Shown here: positions 35,257-44,109 of the stretch, piece by piece
Position numbering within the stretch: the stretch's first letter is position 1
How the letters are laid out: every line of letters begins with the position of its first letter
Source of the DNA: Aeromicrobium sp. Root344
GTDB taxonomy: Bacteria > Actinomycetota > Actinomycetes > Propionibacteriales > Nocardioidaceae
Assembly: GCF_001425755.1 (NCBI RefSeq)
Contig: NZ_LMDH01000001.1
Span: 2,978,471 to 3,042,470, forward strand
Length of the DNA: 64,000 nucleotides
Direction of reading: 5' to 3'
Notes under the pieces: model-generated
Database searches by the model: none
Seen by the model: only the letters and a program-made list of their open reading frames with translations
What the model was told of the DNA's origin: nothing
Translations under genes and position numbers: made by a program

Positions 35257-35569
35257 CGAGGGCTTCCTGCTCGACCGGCTGATCCACGAACCGGGTCGCC
35301 TGGCGATCCTGACCGTGCTGTCCTCGGTCGCCGACGCCGACTTCGTGTTCCTGCAGCGGACGACGGGGCTCACCAAGGGCAATCTGTCGAGCCACCTCAC
35401 CAAGCTCGAGGACGCGGGTCTCGTGACCGTCGAGAAGCGCTTCGTCCGCAAGAAGCCCAACACCAACGTCGCGCTCACCAAGGACGGTGCCGAGCGGGTG
35501 GCCCGGCACTGGGACCAGCTGGAGCGGCTGAGGTCCCTGTCTCAGGCGAACCCTGAAACATTGCCGTAA
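35243..35569 (+). CDS. Winged-helix transcriptional regulator
   Basis: 108 residues that are almost only a winged helix-turn-helix: FLLDRLIHEPGRLAILTVLSS, the recognition part FVFLQRTTGLTKGNLSSHLTKLEDAGLVTVEK and a basic wing (RFVRKKPNTNVALT). This is the MarR/ArsR-like compact class (PF13601). It probably binds the two operators upstream of its operon and represses it. The GTG start overlaps the preceding gene by 14 bases. glnA2 begins 23 bases after its stop. Confidence 0.88.
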   Translation: MPESDEGFLLDRLIHEPGRLAILTVLSSVADADFVFLQRTTGLTKGNLSSHLTKLEDAGLVTVEKRFVRKKPNTNVALTKDGAERVARHWDQLERLRSLSQANPETLP

Positions 35570-35592
35570 CACGTCGTCGTCACACTGTGAGC

Positions 35593-36930
35593 ATGGGAAA
35601 ACAGGAAGACTTCGTGCTGCGCGCCCTCGAGGAGCGTGACGTCCGGTTCGTACGTTTGTGGTTCACCGATGTGCTGGGCTCGCTGAAGTCTGTCGCCATC
35701 GCCCCGGCGGAGCTCGAGGGCGCCTTCGCCGAGGGCATCGGCTTCGACGGCTCGGCGATCGAGGGCTTCGCCCGCGTGCACGAGTCCGACATGCTCGCAA
35801 TGCCTGACCCGTCGACGTTCCAGATCCTCCCGTGGCGCGGCGAGACGCCCGCGACCGCGCGCATGTTCTGCGACATCCTCATGCCCGACGGCACCCCGTC
35901 GTACGCCGATCCGCGTCACGTGCTCAAGCGCACGCTGCAGAAGGCGGCCGAGGCAGGCTTCACGTTCTACACCCACCCCGAGATCGAGTTCTACCTGTTC
36001 AAGGGCAAGCCCGGGCTCGGCGAGCAGCCCGTGCCGGTCGACGACAGCGGCTACTTCGACCACACGGCCCAGGGTGGCGGTCAGGACTTCCGCCGCGAGG
36101 TCATCACGATGCTCGAGAACATGGGCATCTCGGTCGAGTTCAGCCATCACGAGGGCGGCCCGGGCCAGCAGGAGATCGACCTCCGCTACGCCGACGCGCT
36201 CTCGACGGCCGACAACATCATGACGTTCCGCACGGTCGTCCGCGAGGTGGCCCTGAGCCAGGACAAGTGGGCGTCGTTCATGCCCAAGCCGTTCACGACG
36301 CACCCGGGCTCTGGCATGCACACGCACGTCTCACTGTTCGAGGGCGACGAGAACGCCTTCTACGAGGCCGGCGCGGAGTACCAGCTCTCGCAGACCGGGC
36401 GCGCGTTCATCGCCGGAGTGCTCGAGCACACCCCCGAGATCACCGCGGTGACGAACCAGTGGGTCAACTCCTACAAGCGCCTGGCCGGCGGGGGAGAGGC
36501 GCCCAACTACGTCTGCTGGGGCCACAACAACCGCTCGGCGCTGATCCGCGTGCCGATGTACAAGCCGCACAAGGGTGGTTCGGCGCGCGTCGAGCACCGC
36601 GGCATCGACTCGGGCTGCAACCCCTACCTCGCGTTCGCGCTCGTGCTCGCTGCGGGCCTGAAGGGCATCGAGGGCAAGTACGAGCTGCCGGCCGAGGCCG
36701 AGGACAACGTCTGGGGCCTCAGCGAGAACGAGCGCAAGGCGATGGGCATCGCCCCGCTGCCGCGCAACCTCGACGAGGCGATCCGGACGATGGAGAGCAG
36801 CGAGCTCGTCGCCGAGACGCTGGGCGAGCACGTCTTCGACTTCTTCCTGCGCAACAAGCGGGCCGAGTGGCAGGACTACCGGTCCCAGGTCACCCAGTTC
36901 GAGCTCGACCGCCTCATGCCGATGGTGTGA
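35593..36930 (+). CDS. glnA2: Glutamine synthetase, GlnA2 type
   Basis: 445 residues, shorter than GlnA1. Catalytic text is complete: GFDGSAIEGFARVHESDM, HPEIEFYLF, HHEGGPGQQEIDLRYADAL, PKPFTTHPGSGMHTHVSL, NNRSALIRVPMYKP and VEHRGIDSGCNPYLAFA. The adenylylation-site text of GlnA1 (IYELPPEE) is replaced by NVWGLSENERKAM, so GlnE should not modify it. The M. tuberculosis counterpart is Rv2222c, also near glnE. CACACT lies six bases before this ATG, which supports it over the GTG at 35587. The upstream GAAAC-N6-GTAAC (35555-35570) could be half of a GlnR site. Confidence 0.93.
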   Translation: MGKQEDFVLRALEERDVRFVRLWFTDVLGSLKSVAIAPAELEGAFAEGIGFDGSAIEGFARVHESDMLAMPDPSTFQILPWRGETPATARMFCDILMPDGTPSYADPRHVLKRTLQKAAEAGFTFYTHPEIEFYLFKGKPGLGEQPVPVDDSGYFDHTAQGGGQDFRREVITMLENMGISVEFSHHEGGPGQQEIDLRYADALSTADNIMTFRTVVREVALSQDKWASFMPKPFTTHPGSGMHTHVSLFEGDENAFYEAGAEYQLSQTGRAFIAGVLEHTPEITAVTNQWVNSYKRLAGGGEAPNYVCWGHNNRSALIRVPMYKPHKGGSARVEHRGIDSGCNPYLAFALVLAAGLKGIEGKYELPAEAEDNVWGLSENERKAMGIAPLPRNLDEAIRTMESSELVAETLGEHVFDFFLRNKRAEWQDYRSQVTQFELDRLMPMV

Positions 36931-36934
36931 GGGC

Positions 36935-37684
36935 TCACGCCAGGTCGTACCGGAAGGCGTACGTCTCGTAGGGCAGGCGGACCGATCCGTCGGCACCCGC
37001 ACGCTCCTCACCGAGCTCTCGTACGGCTGACAGCACCCGCTCCCGCTCGTCCGGCGGGCGGACGATGACATAGCTGCGCGATGCGGCCAGTGCGACGAGT
37101 GTGTCGACGTCGATCGCGTGCTCCCACGCGACGACGCGCCTGTCGTACGCAGTGAAGGGGGCCTCGATCGCGGGGCCATGTGCGCGGATCTTCTCCATCT
37201 GGCCCGCGGAGTCTGCCCCGCCGAGCGCTGCGCTGAGTCGTACGACCCATTCGTCGGCCAGCGATCGGTAGTTCCAGACCAGGCCGAGCCGGCCGGGGCG
37301 ACCCAGCACTCTGGCCAGCTCGGCCGAAGCCCGGCGGACGTCGACCCAGTGCCACGCCTGGGCCATCGTCGCGAGGCTCGCGACGCCGTCGGCGAGAGGG
37401 ACGTCCTCTGCCGACCCGGCACGCACGCCGATGCCAGGAATCCGTGCCAGGAGCGACCGCATCCCGGTGTCGGGCTCCACGGCGACGACGCCGTCGCGAC
37501 GCGCGGCCAGCGCTGCAGTGAGCTTGCCGGTGCCTGCGCCGACGTCGAGGACGGGCCCGGCCACGCCGTCGAGCAGCCAGTCGACGATCTCGTCGGGGTA
37601 GGGCGGGCGGGCGCGGTCGTACGCCTCGGCGGCGGCGCCGAACGAGAGCGCAGGATCGTCTGGGGTCACGACCTCATCGTGCAT
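36935..37684 (-). CDS. Class I SAM-dependent methyltransferase
   Basis: 249 residues. SAM-binding motif I is VLDVGAGTGKLTAAL (about 46-60), motif II is VVAVEPDTGM, and the middle has AQAWHWVD, which is typical of the methyltransf_11 class of small-molecule methyltransferases. The substrate is unknown. The ATG at 37684 was taken as the start; the frame stays open far upstream, but that part only mirrors glnE. It is convergent with glnA2 and divergent from glnE. Confidence 0.85.
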   Translation of the reverse strand: MHDEVVTPDDPALSFGAAAEAYDRARPPYPDEIVDWLLDGVAGPVLDVGAGTGKLTAALAARRDGVVAVEPDTGMRSLLARIPGIGVRAGSAEDVPLADGVASLATMAQAWHWVDVRRASAELARVLGRPGRLGLVWNYRSLADEWVVRLSAALGGADSAGQMEKIRAHGPAIEAPFTAYDRRVVAWEHAIDVDTLVALAASRSYVIVRPPDERERVLSAVRELGEERAGADGSVRLPYETYAFRYDLA

Positions 37685-37708
37685 CACGGCGTCGAGTAGC
37701 CTCGACGA

Positions 37709-40630
37709 GTGGCAACTGACGCGCGTGAGCTCGCCCTGGCACTTGCCCGCAAGGGGTTCCGCAACGGTGACGGGGCGGTGGCGGACCTGACGAGGCTGGG
37801 CGACGTCCCGGACTCCCTCGTCGACCAGATCGCCGGCGTGGCGAGCCCCGACACGGCGCTCGCCTCGCTGACCTCGATCGCCGAGCGGTTCGGTGCGCGC
37901 AAGCTGCTCGACCTGCTGGCCGGCGACGCGGACCTGAGGCAGCGGCTGCTCGTTGTGCTCGGCACGAGCCAGGCCCTCGGCGACTTCCTCGTACGTCACC
38001 CCGAGCACGTGGTCGACCTCAGCACCGACGAGCTCTCGACGACGCCGATCGGTCTCGATGTCCGCCGCCGGCAGATGGAGGAGGCGACGACGGCCGACGA
38101 GCTGCGCGTCGCCTACTACCGCAAGCTCCTGCACATCGCGGCGCGCGACCTGACGGCCCTGACGTCGTTCGAGCAGTCCTCCGCGGAGCTGGCCGACCTC
38201 GCGGTGGCGACGCTGGGTGCCGCGCTCAAGATCGCCGCGGCCGCCGATGAGAACGCGGACCTCTGCCGTCTGACGATCATGGCCATGGGCAAGACCGGTG
38301 GTCGCGAGCTCAACTACGTCAGCGACGTCGACGTGATCTTCATCCACGAGCCCGCCGAGGGCGCCGACGACGGTGCTGCGATCGCTGCGGCGACCCGGCT
38401 CGCCGCCGCGGTCATGAAGCTCTGCCACGAGCACACCAGCGAGGGCACGATCTGGGAGGTCGACGCCAACCTCCGCCCCGAGGGCAGCTCCGGCCCGCTC
38501 GTACGTTCGCTGTCGAGCCACATCGCCTACTACGAACGCTGGGCCACGACGTGGGAGTTCCAGGCGCTGCTCAAGGCTCGCTACGCGGCGGGCGACGAGG
38601 AGCTGGCGCAGGGCTACCTCGACGCGCTCTCGCCGATGATCTGGATGGCGAGCACCCGCGAGAACTTCGTGACCGACGTACGCGCGATGCGTCGCCGCGT
38701 CATCGAGAACATCCCCCCGAACCATCGCGAGCGACAGCTCAAGCTCGGCGCCGGCGGGCTGCGCGACGTCGAGTTCGCGGTGCAGCTGCTGCAGCTCGTG
38801 CACGGCCGCGCCGACGTGTCCCTGCGCAGCTCGACGACGGTGCACGCCCTCAAGGCGCTCATCGAGGGCGGCTACGTCGGCCGCCGCGACGGTGCCGCGA
38901 TGGAGGAGGCGTACGAGTTCCTCCGCACGCTCGAGCACCGCATCCAGCTGTTCAAGCTGCGGCGCAGCCACATCGTGCCGGACGACGCCGAGGACCTGCG
39001 GCGCATCGGCCGCAGCATGGGGTTCCGGCAGAATCCCGCCGAGAACCTCACCCGTGAGTGGCAGGCCCATCGGCGCATCGTGCGTCGCCTGCACGAGAAG
39101 CTCTTCTACCAACCGCTGCTCGAGGCGGTCGCCTCGCTGCCGACCGACGGCTTGCGGCTCACCCCGCTGGCGGCGGAGCAGCGGCTCACCGCGCTGGGTT
39201 TTGCCGACCCCAAGGGCGCGCTCGCCCACATCCAGGCCCTGACGTCGGGGGTGTCGCGACGCGCGGCGATCCAGAAGTCGCTGCTCCCGGCGATGCTCGC
39301 GTGGTTCGCCGAGTCGCCGGACCCCGATGGCGGACTCCTGGCGTTCCGCAAGATCTCCGAAGGTCTCGGCGAGACGCACTGGTACCTGCGCAAGCTGCGC
39401 GACGAGGGCGAGGGCGCCGAGCAGCTCGCCCACGTCCTGTCGTCGAGCCGCTATGTCACGGACCTGATCCTGCGGGCTCCCGACTCCGTCGCGCTCCTGG
39501 GCGACGACGCCGAGCTGAAGCCGCTCGAGCGGGACCGGCTGCGCACGGAGGTCGAGCTCGCGACCAGCCGGCACAAGAACCCGCAGGACGCGATCCGGGC
39601 GGTACGCCGCGTGCGGCGCCGTGAGCTGTCGCGCATCGGCATCGCCGACGTGCTCGGCCGCCTCGACATCCTCGAGGTCGGCGAGGCCTTGACCGACGTG
39701 TCGACGGCGACGCTCGACGGAGCGCTCAAGGCGGCCACCTCCGCCGTCGAGGCAGAGCGCGGCGCGATGCCGACCCGCCTCTCGATCGTCCTGATGGGCC
39801 GGCTCGGCGGTGGCGAGGCCGGCTACGGCTCGGACGCCGACGTGATGTTCGTGCACGACCCCGTCGAGGGTGCCGACGAGACCGAGGCGGCTGAGGCGGC
39901 GATGGCGGTCGCGCAGGGCCTCCGCAAGATGCTGGCTGCGCCGGGCGACGACCCGCCGCTCGACGTCGACGCCGACCTGCGGCCGGAGGGCAAGAACGGT
40001 CCGCTTGTCCGTACGTTCGCGGCCTACAAGGCGTACTACGAGAAGTGGTCGGCCGTGTGGGAGGCCCAGGCGCTGCTGCGGGCGAGCGCCGACGTCGGCG
40101 ATCCCGGTCTCAACCAGCGATTCACGGCGCTGATCGACCCGCTGCGCTGGCCCGAAGGCGGCGCGACCCCGGCCGAGATCCGCGAGGTCCGTCGCATCAA
40201 GGCCCGCGTCGACTCCGAGCGGCTGCCCCGTGGGGCCAATCCCAACACGCACCTCAAGCTCGGCCGCGGCGGGCTCGCCGACATCGAGTGGACGGTGCAG
40301 CTGCTGCAGATGCAGCATGCCCACGCGGTGCCGGAGATGCGTACGACCCGCACGCTCGACGCCCTGCATGCTGCGCTCAAGGCCGACCTGGTGAGTCACG
40401 ACGACGCACAGGCACTGGAGGCGTCGTGGCGGCTCGTCAGCCGCATCCGCAACGCCGTCGTGCTGATGCGCGGCAAGCCCGCCGAGTCGATGGTCGAGCA
40501 GGCGAGCGAGCGCGCCGGTGTGGCGCACCTGCTGGGTTACGGCATGGAGCAGAGCGAGCGCATGGTTGACGAGTACCTCCGGACGACCCGGCAGGCCCGC
40601 AAGGTCGTGGAGCGCATCTTCTACGAGTGA
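37709..40630 (+). CDS. glnE: Glutamine synthetase adenylyltransferase/deadenylylase
   Basis: 973 residues. It attaches or removes AMP at the tyrosine of GlnA1 and so tunes ammonium assimilation. It has two nucleotidyltransferase units: the first with GKTGGRELNYVSDVDVIFIH (about 195-214) and the second with GRLGGGEAGYGSDADVMFVH (about 693-712), each carrying the GxxxxxxxSDxD metal site. Each is followed by an HD-like helical part with LKLGAGGLRDVEFAVQLLQL and LKLGRGGLADIEWTVQLLQ. TAGCCT lies six bases before the GTG start. In M. tuberculosis glnE is essential and sits next to glnA1; here the two are 15.7 kb apart. Confidence 0.97.
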   Translation: MATDARELALALARKGFRNGDGAVADLTRLGDVPDSLVDQIAGVASPDTALASLTSIAERFGARKLLDLLAGDADLRQRLLVVLGTSQALGDFLVRHPEHVVDLSTDELSTTPIGLDVRRRQMEEATTADELRVAYYRKLLHIAARDLTALTSFEQSSAELADLAVATLGAALKIAAAADENADLCRLTIMAMGKTGGRELNYVSDVDVIFIHEPAEGADDGAAIAAATRLAAAVMKLCHEHTSEGTIWEVDANLRPEGSSGPLVRSLSSHIAYYERWATTWEFQALLKARYAAGDEELAQGYLDALSPMIWMASTRENFVTDVRAMRRRVIENIPPNHRERQLKLGAGGLRDVEFAVQLLQLVHGRADVSLRSSTTVHALKALIEGGYVGRRDGAAMEEAYEFLRTLEHRIQLFKLRRSHIVPDDAEDLRRIGRSMGFRQNPAENLTREWQAHRRIVRRLHEKLFYQPLLEAVASLPTDGLRLTPLAAEQRLTALGFADPKGALAHIQALTSGVSRRAAIQKSLLPAMLAWFAESPDPDGGLLAFRKISEGLGETHWYLRKLRDEGEGAEQLAHVLSSSRYVTDLILRAPDSVALLGDDAELKPLERDRLRTEVELATSRHKNPQDAIRAVRRVRRRELSRIGIADVLGRLDILEVGEALTDVSTATLDGALKAATSAVEAERGAMPTRLSIVLMGRLGGGEAGYGSDADVMFVHDPVEGADETEAAEAAMAVAQGLRKMLAAPGDDPPLDVDADLRPEGKNGPLVRTFAAYKAYYEKWSAVWEAQALLRASADVGDPGLNQRFTALIDPLRWPEGGATPAEIREVRRIKARVDSERLPRGANPNTHLKLGRGGLADIEWTVQLLQMQHAHAVPEMRTTRTLDALHAALKADLVSHDDAQALEASWRLVSRIRNAVVLMRGKPAESMVEQASERAGVAHLLGYGMEQSERMVDEYLRTTRQARKVVERIFYE

Positions 40631-40631
40631 G

Positions 40632-40973
40632 TCAGGGCGTGATCGAGTCGACGTAGGCGTAGGCGGCGTCGAGCTGCTCAGCCCAGGTCGCGTCGTCGGC
40701 CTCGTCCGGCACGAGCACCCACTCACGGCGTGGCACCCCGCCCATCACCATGCGCTCGGCGATGCCGGCCTCGGCGAGCGCGTCGGCGTGCGCCTCGGGC
40801 ACCTTGATCAGCAACCCACCGGCGTGCGCTGCGACCGCGAAGATCTTGCCGCGTACGCGCAGGCCGGTCGACCCGAACATCCGGCCCCAGTCGACGCCGG
40901 GCAGCTTCTGGTGCTCGGCCGAGAGCTCCTCGAGCCGGGCGTGGGCGGCTTCCTGTCGTTCATTTCTCGCCAT
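40632..40973 (-). CDS. TfoX/Sxy N-terminal-family protein
   Basis: 113 residues of the TfoX_N fold: MFGSTGLRVRGKIFAVAAHAGGLLIKVPEAHADALAEAG, then REWVLVPDEADD. In gamma-proteobacteria Sxy/TfoX with both domains controls competence; the short single-domain actinobacterial members have no known role. CATGCT lies six bases before the ATG. Its stop is one base past the end of the convergent glnE. Confidence 0.85.
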   Translation of the reverse strand: MARNERQEAAHARLEELSAEHQKLPGVDWGRMFGSTGLRVRGKIFAVAAHAGGLLIKVPEAHADALAEAGIAERMVMGGVPRREWVLVPDEADDATWAEQLDAAYAYVDSITP

Positions 40974-41016
40974 GACGCCAGCATGCCAGCGCCGACCGAC
41001 AGGGTGTGGCGGAACG

Positions 41017-41301
41017 CTAGGCCGTCTTGCGGTCCTGCAGCAGGTGCTCGCGCTCGTTGATGTTGAGCCCGCCCCAGACGCCGTACGGCTCGCGGACGGC
41101 GAGAGCGTGCTCGAGGCACTCCCGGACCACCGGGCAGACGGCGCACAACGCCTTGGCCGCGGCTTCGCGCGCGCGGCGGCTCGGGCCGCGTTCGGCGTCG
41201 GGGGAGAAGAAGACGGACTCGTCGACGCCCACGCACGCGGCGTCGTACTGCCACTCGTAGACCTCCTGCAGTGCTTTGGGCAGGCGGCCGATGCTCGCCA
41301 C
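41017..41301 (-). CDS. WhiB-family iron-sulfur regulator (WhiB3-like)
   Basis: 94 residues. Four cysteines (23, 53, 56 and 62, the last three as CxxCxxxxxC) should hold a 4Fe-4S cluster. The G[VI]WGG turn is GVWGGLN (about 74-80) and a basic C-terminus follows. DSS/DESVFF-SPDAERG and EPYGVWGG resemble WhiB3, a redox sensor that controls lipid genes in mycobacteria. The GTG start is 3 bases after the CFA synthase stop, so it is the last gene of that transcript. This context fits a lipid-linked role, but that is inference. Confidence 0.92.
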   Translation of the reverse strand: MASIGRLPKALQEVYEWQYDAACVGVDESVFFSPDAERGPSRRAREAAAKALCAVCPVVRECLEHALAVREPYGVWGGLNINEREHLLQDRKTA

Positions 41302-41304
41302 CCG

Positions 41305-42543
41305 TCAGCCCTTCGCGGAGCGGGCGATCGAGAGCTGGAAGACGTCGAGGTAGCCGGTGCGGAAGCCGGCCTCGCAGTAGGCGAGGTAGAACTCCCACAT
41401 GCGCCGGAACGTCTCGTCGAACCCCTGGGCCCTGATGCTGTCCCAGTTGGCGTTGAACGTGTCGCGCCACTCGTGCAGTGTGCGCGCGTAGTCCTGCCCG
41501 AGCGAACGCCGGTTGGTCACCGCGAGCGAGGTGTGCTCGTGGAGTGTCTGGTCGATCGCGTCGAGCGAAGGGATCAGCCCGCCGGGGAAGATGTACTTCT
41601 GGATCCACCCGTACGAGTTGCGGGTCGCGAGGTAGCGGTGGTGCGCCATCGTGATCGCCTGGATCGCGACGTGCCCTCCGGGTGCCAGCAGCTTGTCGAT
41701 CGTGGCGAAGTAGGTCGGCCAGTACTCCTCGCCGACCGCCTCGATCATCTCGACGCTGACGATCGCGTCGTACTCGCCGGTGACCTCGCGGTAGTCGACG
41801 AGCTGCAGGTCGACATCGACGCCGGCCTCGGCGAATCGTTCCTGTGCCAGCGCTGCCTGCTCCGACGACAGGGTGATCGTCGTGACGGTGGCACCTCGCT
41901 GCGCGGCGCGGATGGCGAGGGCGCCCCAGCCGCTGCCGATCTCCAGCACCCGTGTGCCGGCCGTGACGTGTGCGTCGTCGAGGATCGCGTCGATCTTGCG
42001 GAGCTGGGCGGCTTCGAGGTCCTGCTCGGCCGACTCGAACCAGGCGGATGAGTAGGACATCGACGGGTCGAGGAACTGTGCGAACAGGTCGTTGGAGAGG
42101 TCGTAGTGCGCCTCGATGTTCTTGCGCGATCCCGTGACAGAGTTGCGCTGGTGGCGGGGCAGCTTCTTGTCGACGAAGACACGGAACTTCTGCAGCGGCG
42201 CCGGCACGATCGTCGCCATCCGTGCCGCGAACGGCTCGAGCAGGTCAGCGAGGTCGGTGCCGTTGCCGGTCGTCCAGTCGCCGGCCATGTAGGCCTCGCC
42301 GAACCCGATCTTGGTGTCCGCCCCGAGGCGGGCGAAGAACGCCCTCGGTCGCACGACCCGCATCTCCGGGGCGACGGCGCCGCCGGCACCCCACACGCGG
42401 CCGTCGGCGAACCTCAGGCGTACGGGCACGTGGTTGACGGTGGGCTTGAGGATCGCCTTGGCGACTCGCGCCTTGAGCGGCGTGCGAGGGGCGCGTGAGA
42501 CCCCGAAGGTATGGGCTGGTGGCCGGTCGGCAGAGATGCTCAT
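41305..42543 (-). CDS. Cyclopropane-fatty-acyl-phospholipid synthase family protein
   Basis: 412 residues. The N-terminal helical lipid-binding part (about 1-125) precedes a SAM methyltransferase core with SYSSAWFESAEQDLEAAQLRKID, VLEIGSGWGALAIRAA (about 193-208), EMIEAVGEEYWPTYF and a C-terminal FYLAYCEAGFRTGYLDVFQ. The family adds a methylene group from SAM to double bonds of unsaturated phospholipid chains; close relatives make 10-methyl branches. A desaturase that could supply such double bonds is encoded just upstream on the same strand. Confidence 0.92.
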   Translation of the reverse strand: MSISADRPPAHTFGVSRAPRTPLKARVAKAILKPTVNHVPVRLRFADGRVWGAGGAVAPEMRVVRPRAFFARLGADTKIGFGEAYMAGDWTTGNGTDLADLLEPFAARMATIVPAPLQKFRVFVDKKLPRHQRNSVTGSRKNIEAHYDLSNDLFAQFLDPSMSYSSAWFESAEQDLEAAQLRKIDAILDDAHVTAGTRVLEIGSGWGALAIRAAQRGATVTTITLSSEQAALAQERFAEAGVDVDLQLVDYREVTGEYDAIVSVEMIEAVGEEYWPTYFATIDKLLAPGGHVAIQAITMAHHRYLATRNSYGWIQKYIFPGGLIPSLDAIDQTLHEHTSLAVTNRRSLGQDYARTLHEWRDTFNANWDSIRAQGFDETFRRMWEFYLAYCEAGFRTGYLDVFQLSIARSAKG

Positions 42544-42558
42544 GCCAGTGATTCGTTG

Positions 42559-42774
42559 CTAGTCGCCGGCCGGATTGGTGCCTTCGGCGTCCTGACCGGC
42601 CCGCTTGCTGGCCTCGGTGATCTCGAAGATCTCGGTGCCGAAGGCGCCGATCTCCGTCGTGATCTTGCGCGCCGACTCGAAGAGGATCGCCACGACGTGC
42701 CCGGCACTGGCTATCGCCGCCTCGGTCGACTGCTGGAGGACGTCCTTGGCGATCTCACGCCGGCTCAGTGCCAT
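42559..42774 (-). CDS. Small helical protein in the lipid cluster
   Basis: 71 residues: ALSRREIAKDVLQQSTEAAIASAGHVVAILFESARKITTEIGAFGTEIFEITEASKRA as one or two amphipathic helices, then a short acidic tail. No family is recognised. GAGG lies close before the ATG. It sits 26 bases after the desaturase stop and 15 before the CFA synthase start, on the same strand, so it is part of the operon and might be a lipid-enzyme accessory. Confidence 0.7.
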   Translation of the reverse strand: MALSRREIAKDVLQQSTEAAIASAGHVVAILFESARKITTEIGAFGTEIFEITEASKRAGQDAEGTNPAGD

Positions 42775-42800
42775 CGGGTGTACCTCTCGGTCGCAGTCGA

Positions 42801-44093
42801 CTACGAGGTCAATTGTGGCGCACGCGCCTCTTCTTCGCGACGGGCGGCTGCCGCTTCGCGCTTGGCACGGCGCAATGCCTTGGACTCAGGGCTGTTGCCG
42901 ATCTTGTAGGGATCGTCGGGCTTGTGACCGAGCTTGGCGAGCTGGCGGATGACGCTGGCGACCTGCTTGGACAGACGACCCGTGTTGTACTGCAGGCCGT
43001 ACTTCTCGACCAGGAGCTTCACGTCCTCGGCGACCTCGGGGTAGCGGCGCGCCGGGATGTCGGGGAACAGGTGGTGCTCGACCTGGTAGCTCAGGTTGCC
43101 GGTCAGCACGTGGAACGGCTTGTGGCCGCTGATGTTGGCCGAGCCGAGCAGCTGGCGCAGGTACCACTGGCCGCGCGTCTCGTTCTGCGCGTCCTCCTCG
43201 GCGAAGGTCTGCACCTCGGCGGGGAAGTGGCCACAGAAGATGATGATGAACGACCAGACGTTGCGGATGACGTTGGCGACGATGTTGGCGACCAGGATGG
43301 CCACGGGAGCCCACCAGCCGACGAACGGCACGAGGGCGAGACCGAGCAGCGGCCAGGCGACGTAGTCCTTGAAGACCTGCTTGCGGATCTTCTTGAGCGC
43401 GCGCTTCTTGCGGCCCTGGAAGTCCTCCTTGGTGATCTTGCCCTGGAGGTACTGGTCCAGCTCGACGCCGTGGTACATGATGCCCCACTCGAACACGAGC
43501 ATCAGGATGAACGCGAGCGGCAGGTTGAAGCGGTGGCTCGCGTACCAGGGCTGGTCCTCGTCGATGCGGAACATGTTGTAGCCGATGTCCCGGTCCATGC
43601 CGTGGATGTTGGTGTAGGTGTGGTGGATGTAGTTGTGGCCGTGCTTCCAGTCCTTGGAGGGCGCGATGTTGTCCCACTCGTAGCGGCTGGCGTCGACCAT
43701 CGGGTCGTTCATCCAGTCGTACTGGCCGTGCATGACGTTGTGGCCGATCTCCATGTTGTCGAGGATCTTGGCCAGGCCGAGGAACAGGATGCCGGCGATG
43801 AACGCAGGCGGGAAGAACGGCATGAAGATGCCGATGCGGCCCAGCACTTCGCTGGCCTTCTGCACCTTGATGACACGACGGATGTAGTCGGCGTCCTTCT
43901 GGCCGAGGTCGTCGAGGACGCGCTGGCGCACGGCGTTGAGCTCCTCGCCGAACTCCTCGAGCTGCTCGTACGTCATGTACTCCAGGCCGATCGTGGCCTT
44001 CTTGTCGCTGTGGGTGTTGACGAGCGACAGGGGCGCGGCGTTGTGGTTGCTCGCGCTGTGGGGCTTGATGGGGGCGTTCTTGGTCTTGGCCAT
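42801..44093 (-). CDS. Membrane fatty-acid desaturase (DesA3 type)
   Basis: 430 residues with four membrane helices. The three di-iron histidine boxes are GHNVMHGQY (about 117-125), HGHNYIHHTY (about 151-160) and QVEHHLFPD near residue 350. It introduces a double bond into acyl chains with electrons from the next enzyme. The M. tuberculosis pair DesA3 (Rv3229c) and its reductase Rv3230c is arranged the same way and makes oleoyl-CoA from stearoyl-CoA. The ATG follows GGGAGAACCACC, 16 bases after the reductase stop. Confidence 0.95.
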   Translation of the reverse strand: MAKTKNAPIKPHSASNHNAAPLSLVNTHSDKKATIGLEYMTYEQLEEFGEELNAVRQRVLDDLGQKDADYIRRVIKVQKASEVLGRIGIFMPFFPPAFIAGILFLGLAKILDNMEIGHNVMHGQYDWMNDPMVDASRYEWDNIAPSKDWKHGHNYIHHTYTNIHGMDRDIGYNMFRIDEDQPWYASHRFNLPLAFILMLVFEWGIMYHGVELDQYLQGKITKEDFQGRKKRALKKIRKQVFKDYVAWPLLGLALVPFVGWWAPVAILVANIVANVIRNVWSFIIIFCGHFPAEVQTFAEEDAQNETRGQWYLRQLLGSANISGHKPFHVLTGNLSYQVEHHLFPDIPARRYPEVAEDVKLLVEKYGLQYNTGRLSKQVASVIRQLAKLGHKPDDPYKIGNSPESKALRRAKREAAAARREEEARAPQLTS

Positions 44094-44109
44094 GGTGGTT
44101 CTCCCTCTC

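Noticed and set aside
36935..40726. Open frame of 1263 codons on the minus strand across glnE
   Set aside because: Only the part up to 37684 (a methyltransferase) has recognisable protein. The rest mirrors glnE codon by codon and shows the Arg/Glu/Val-rich composition typical of antisense frames in GC-rich genes.
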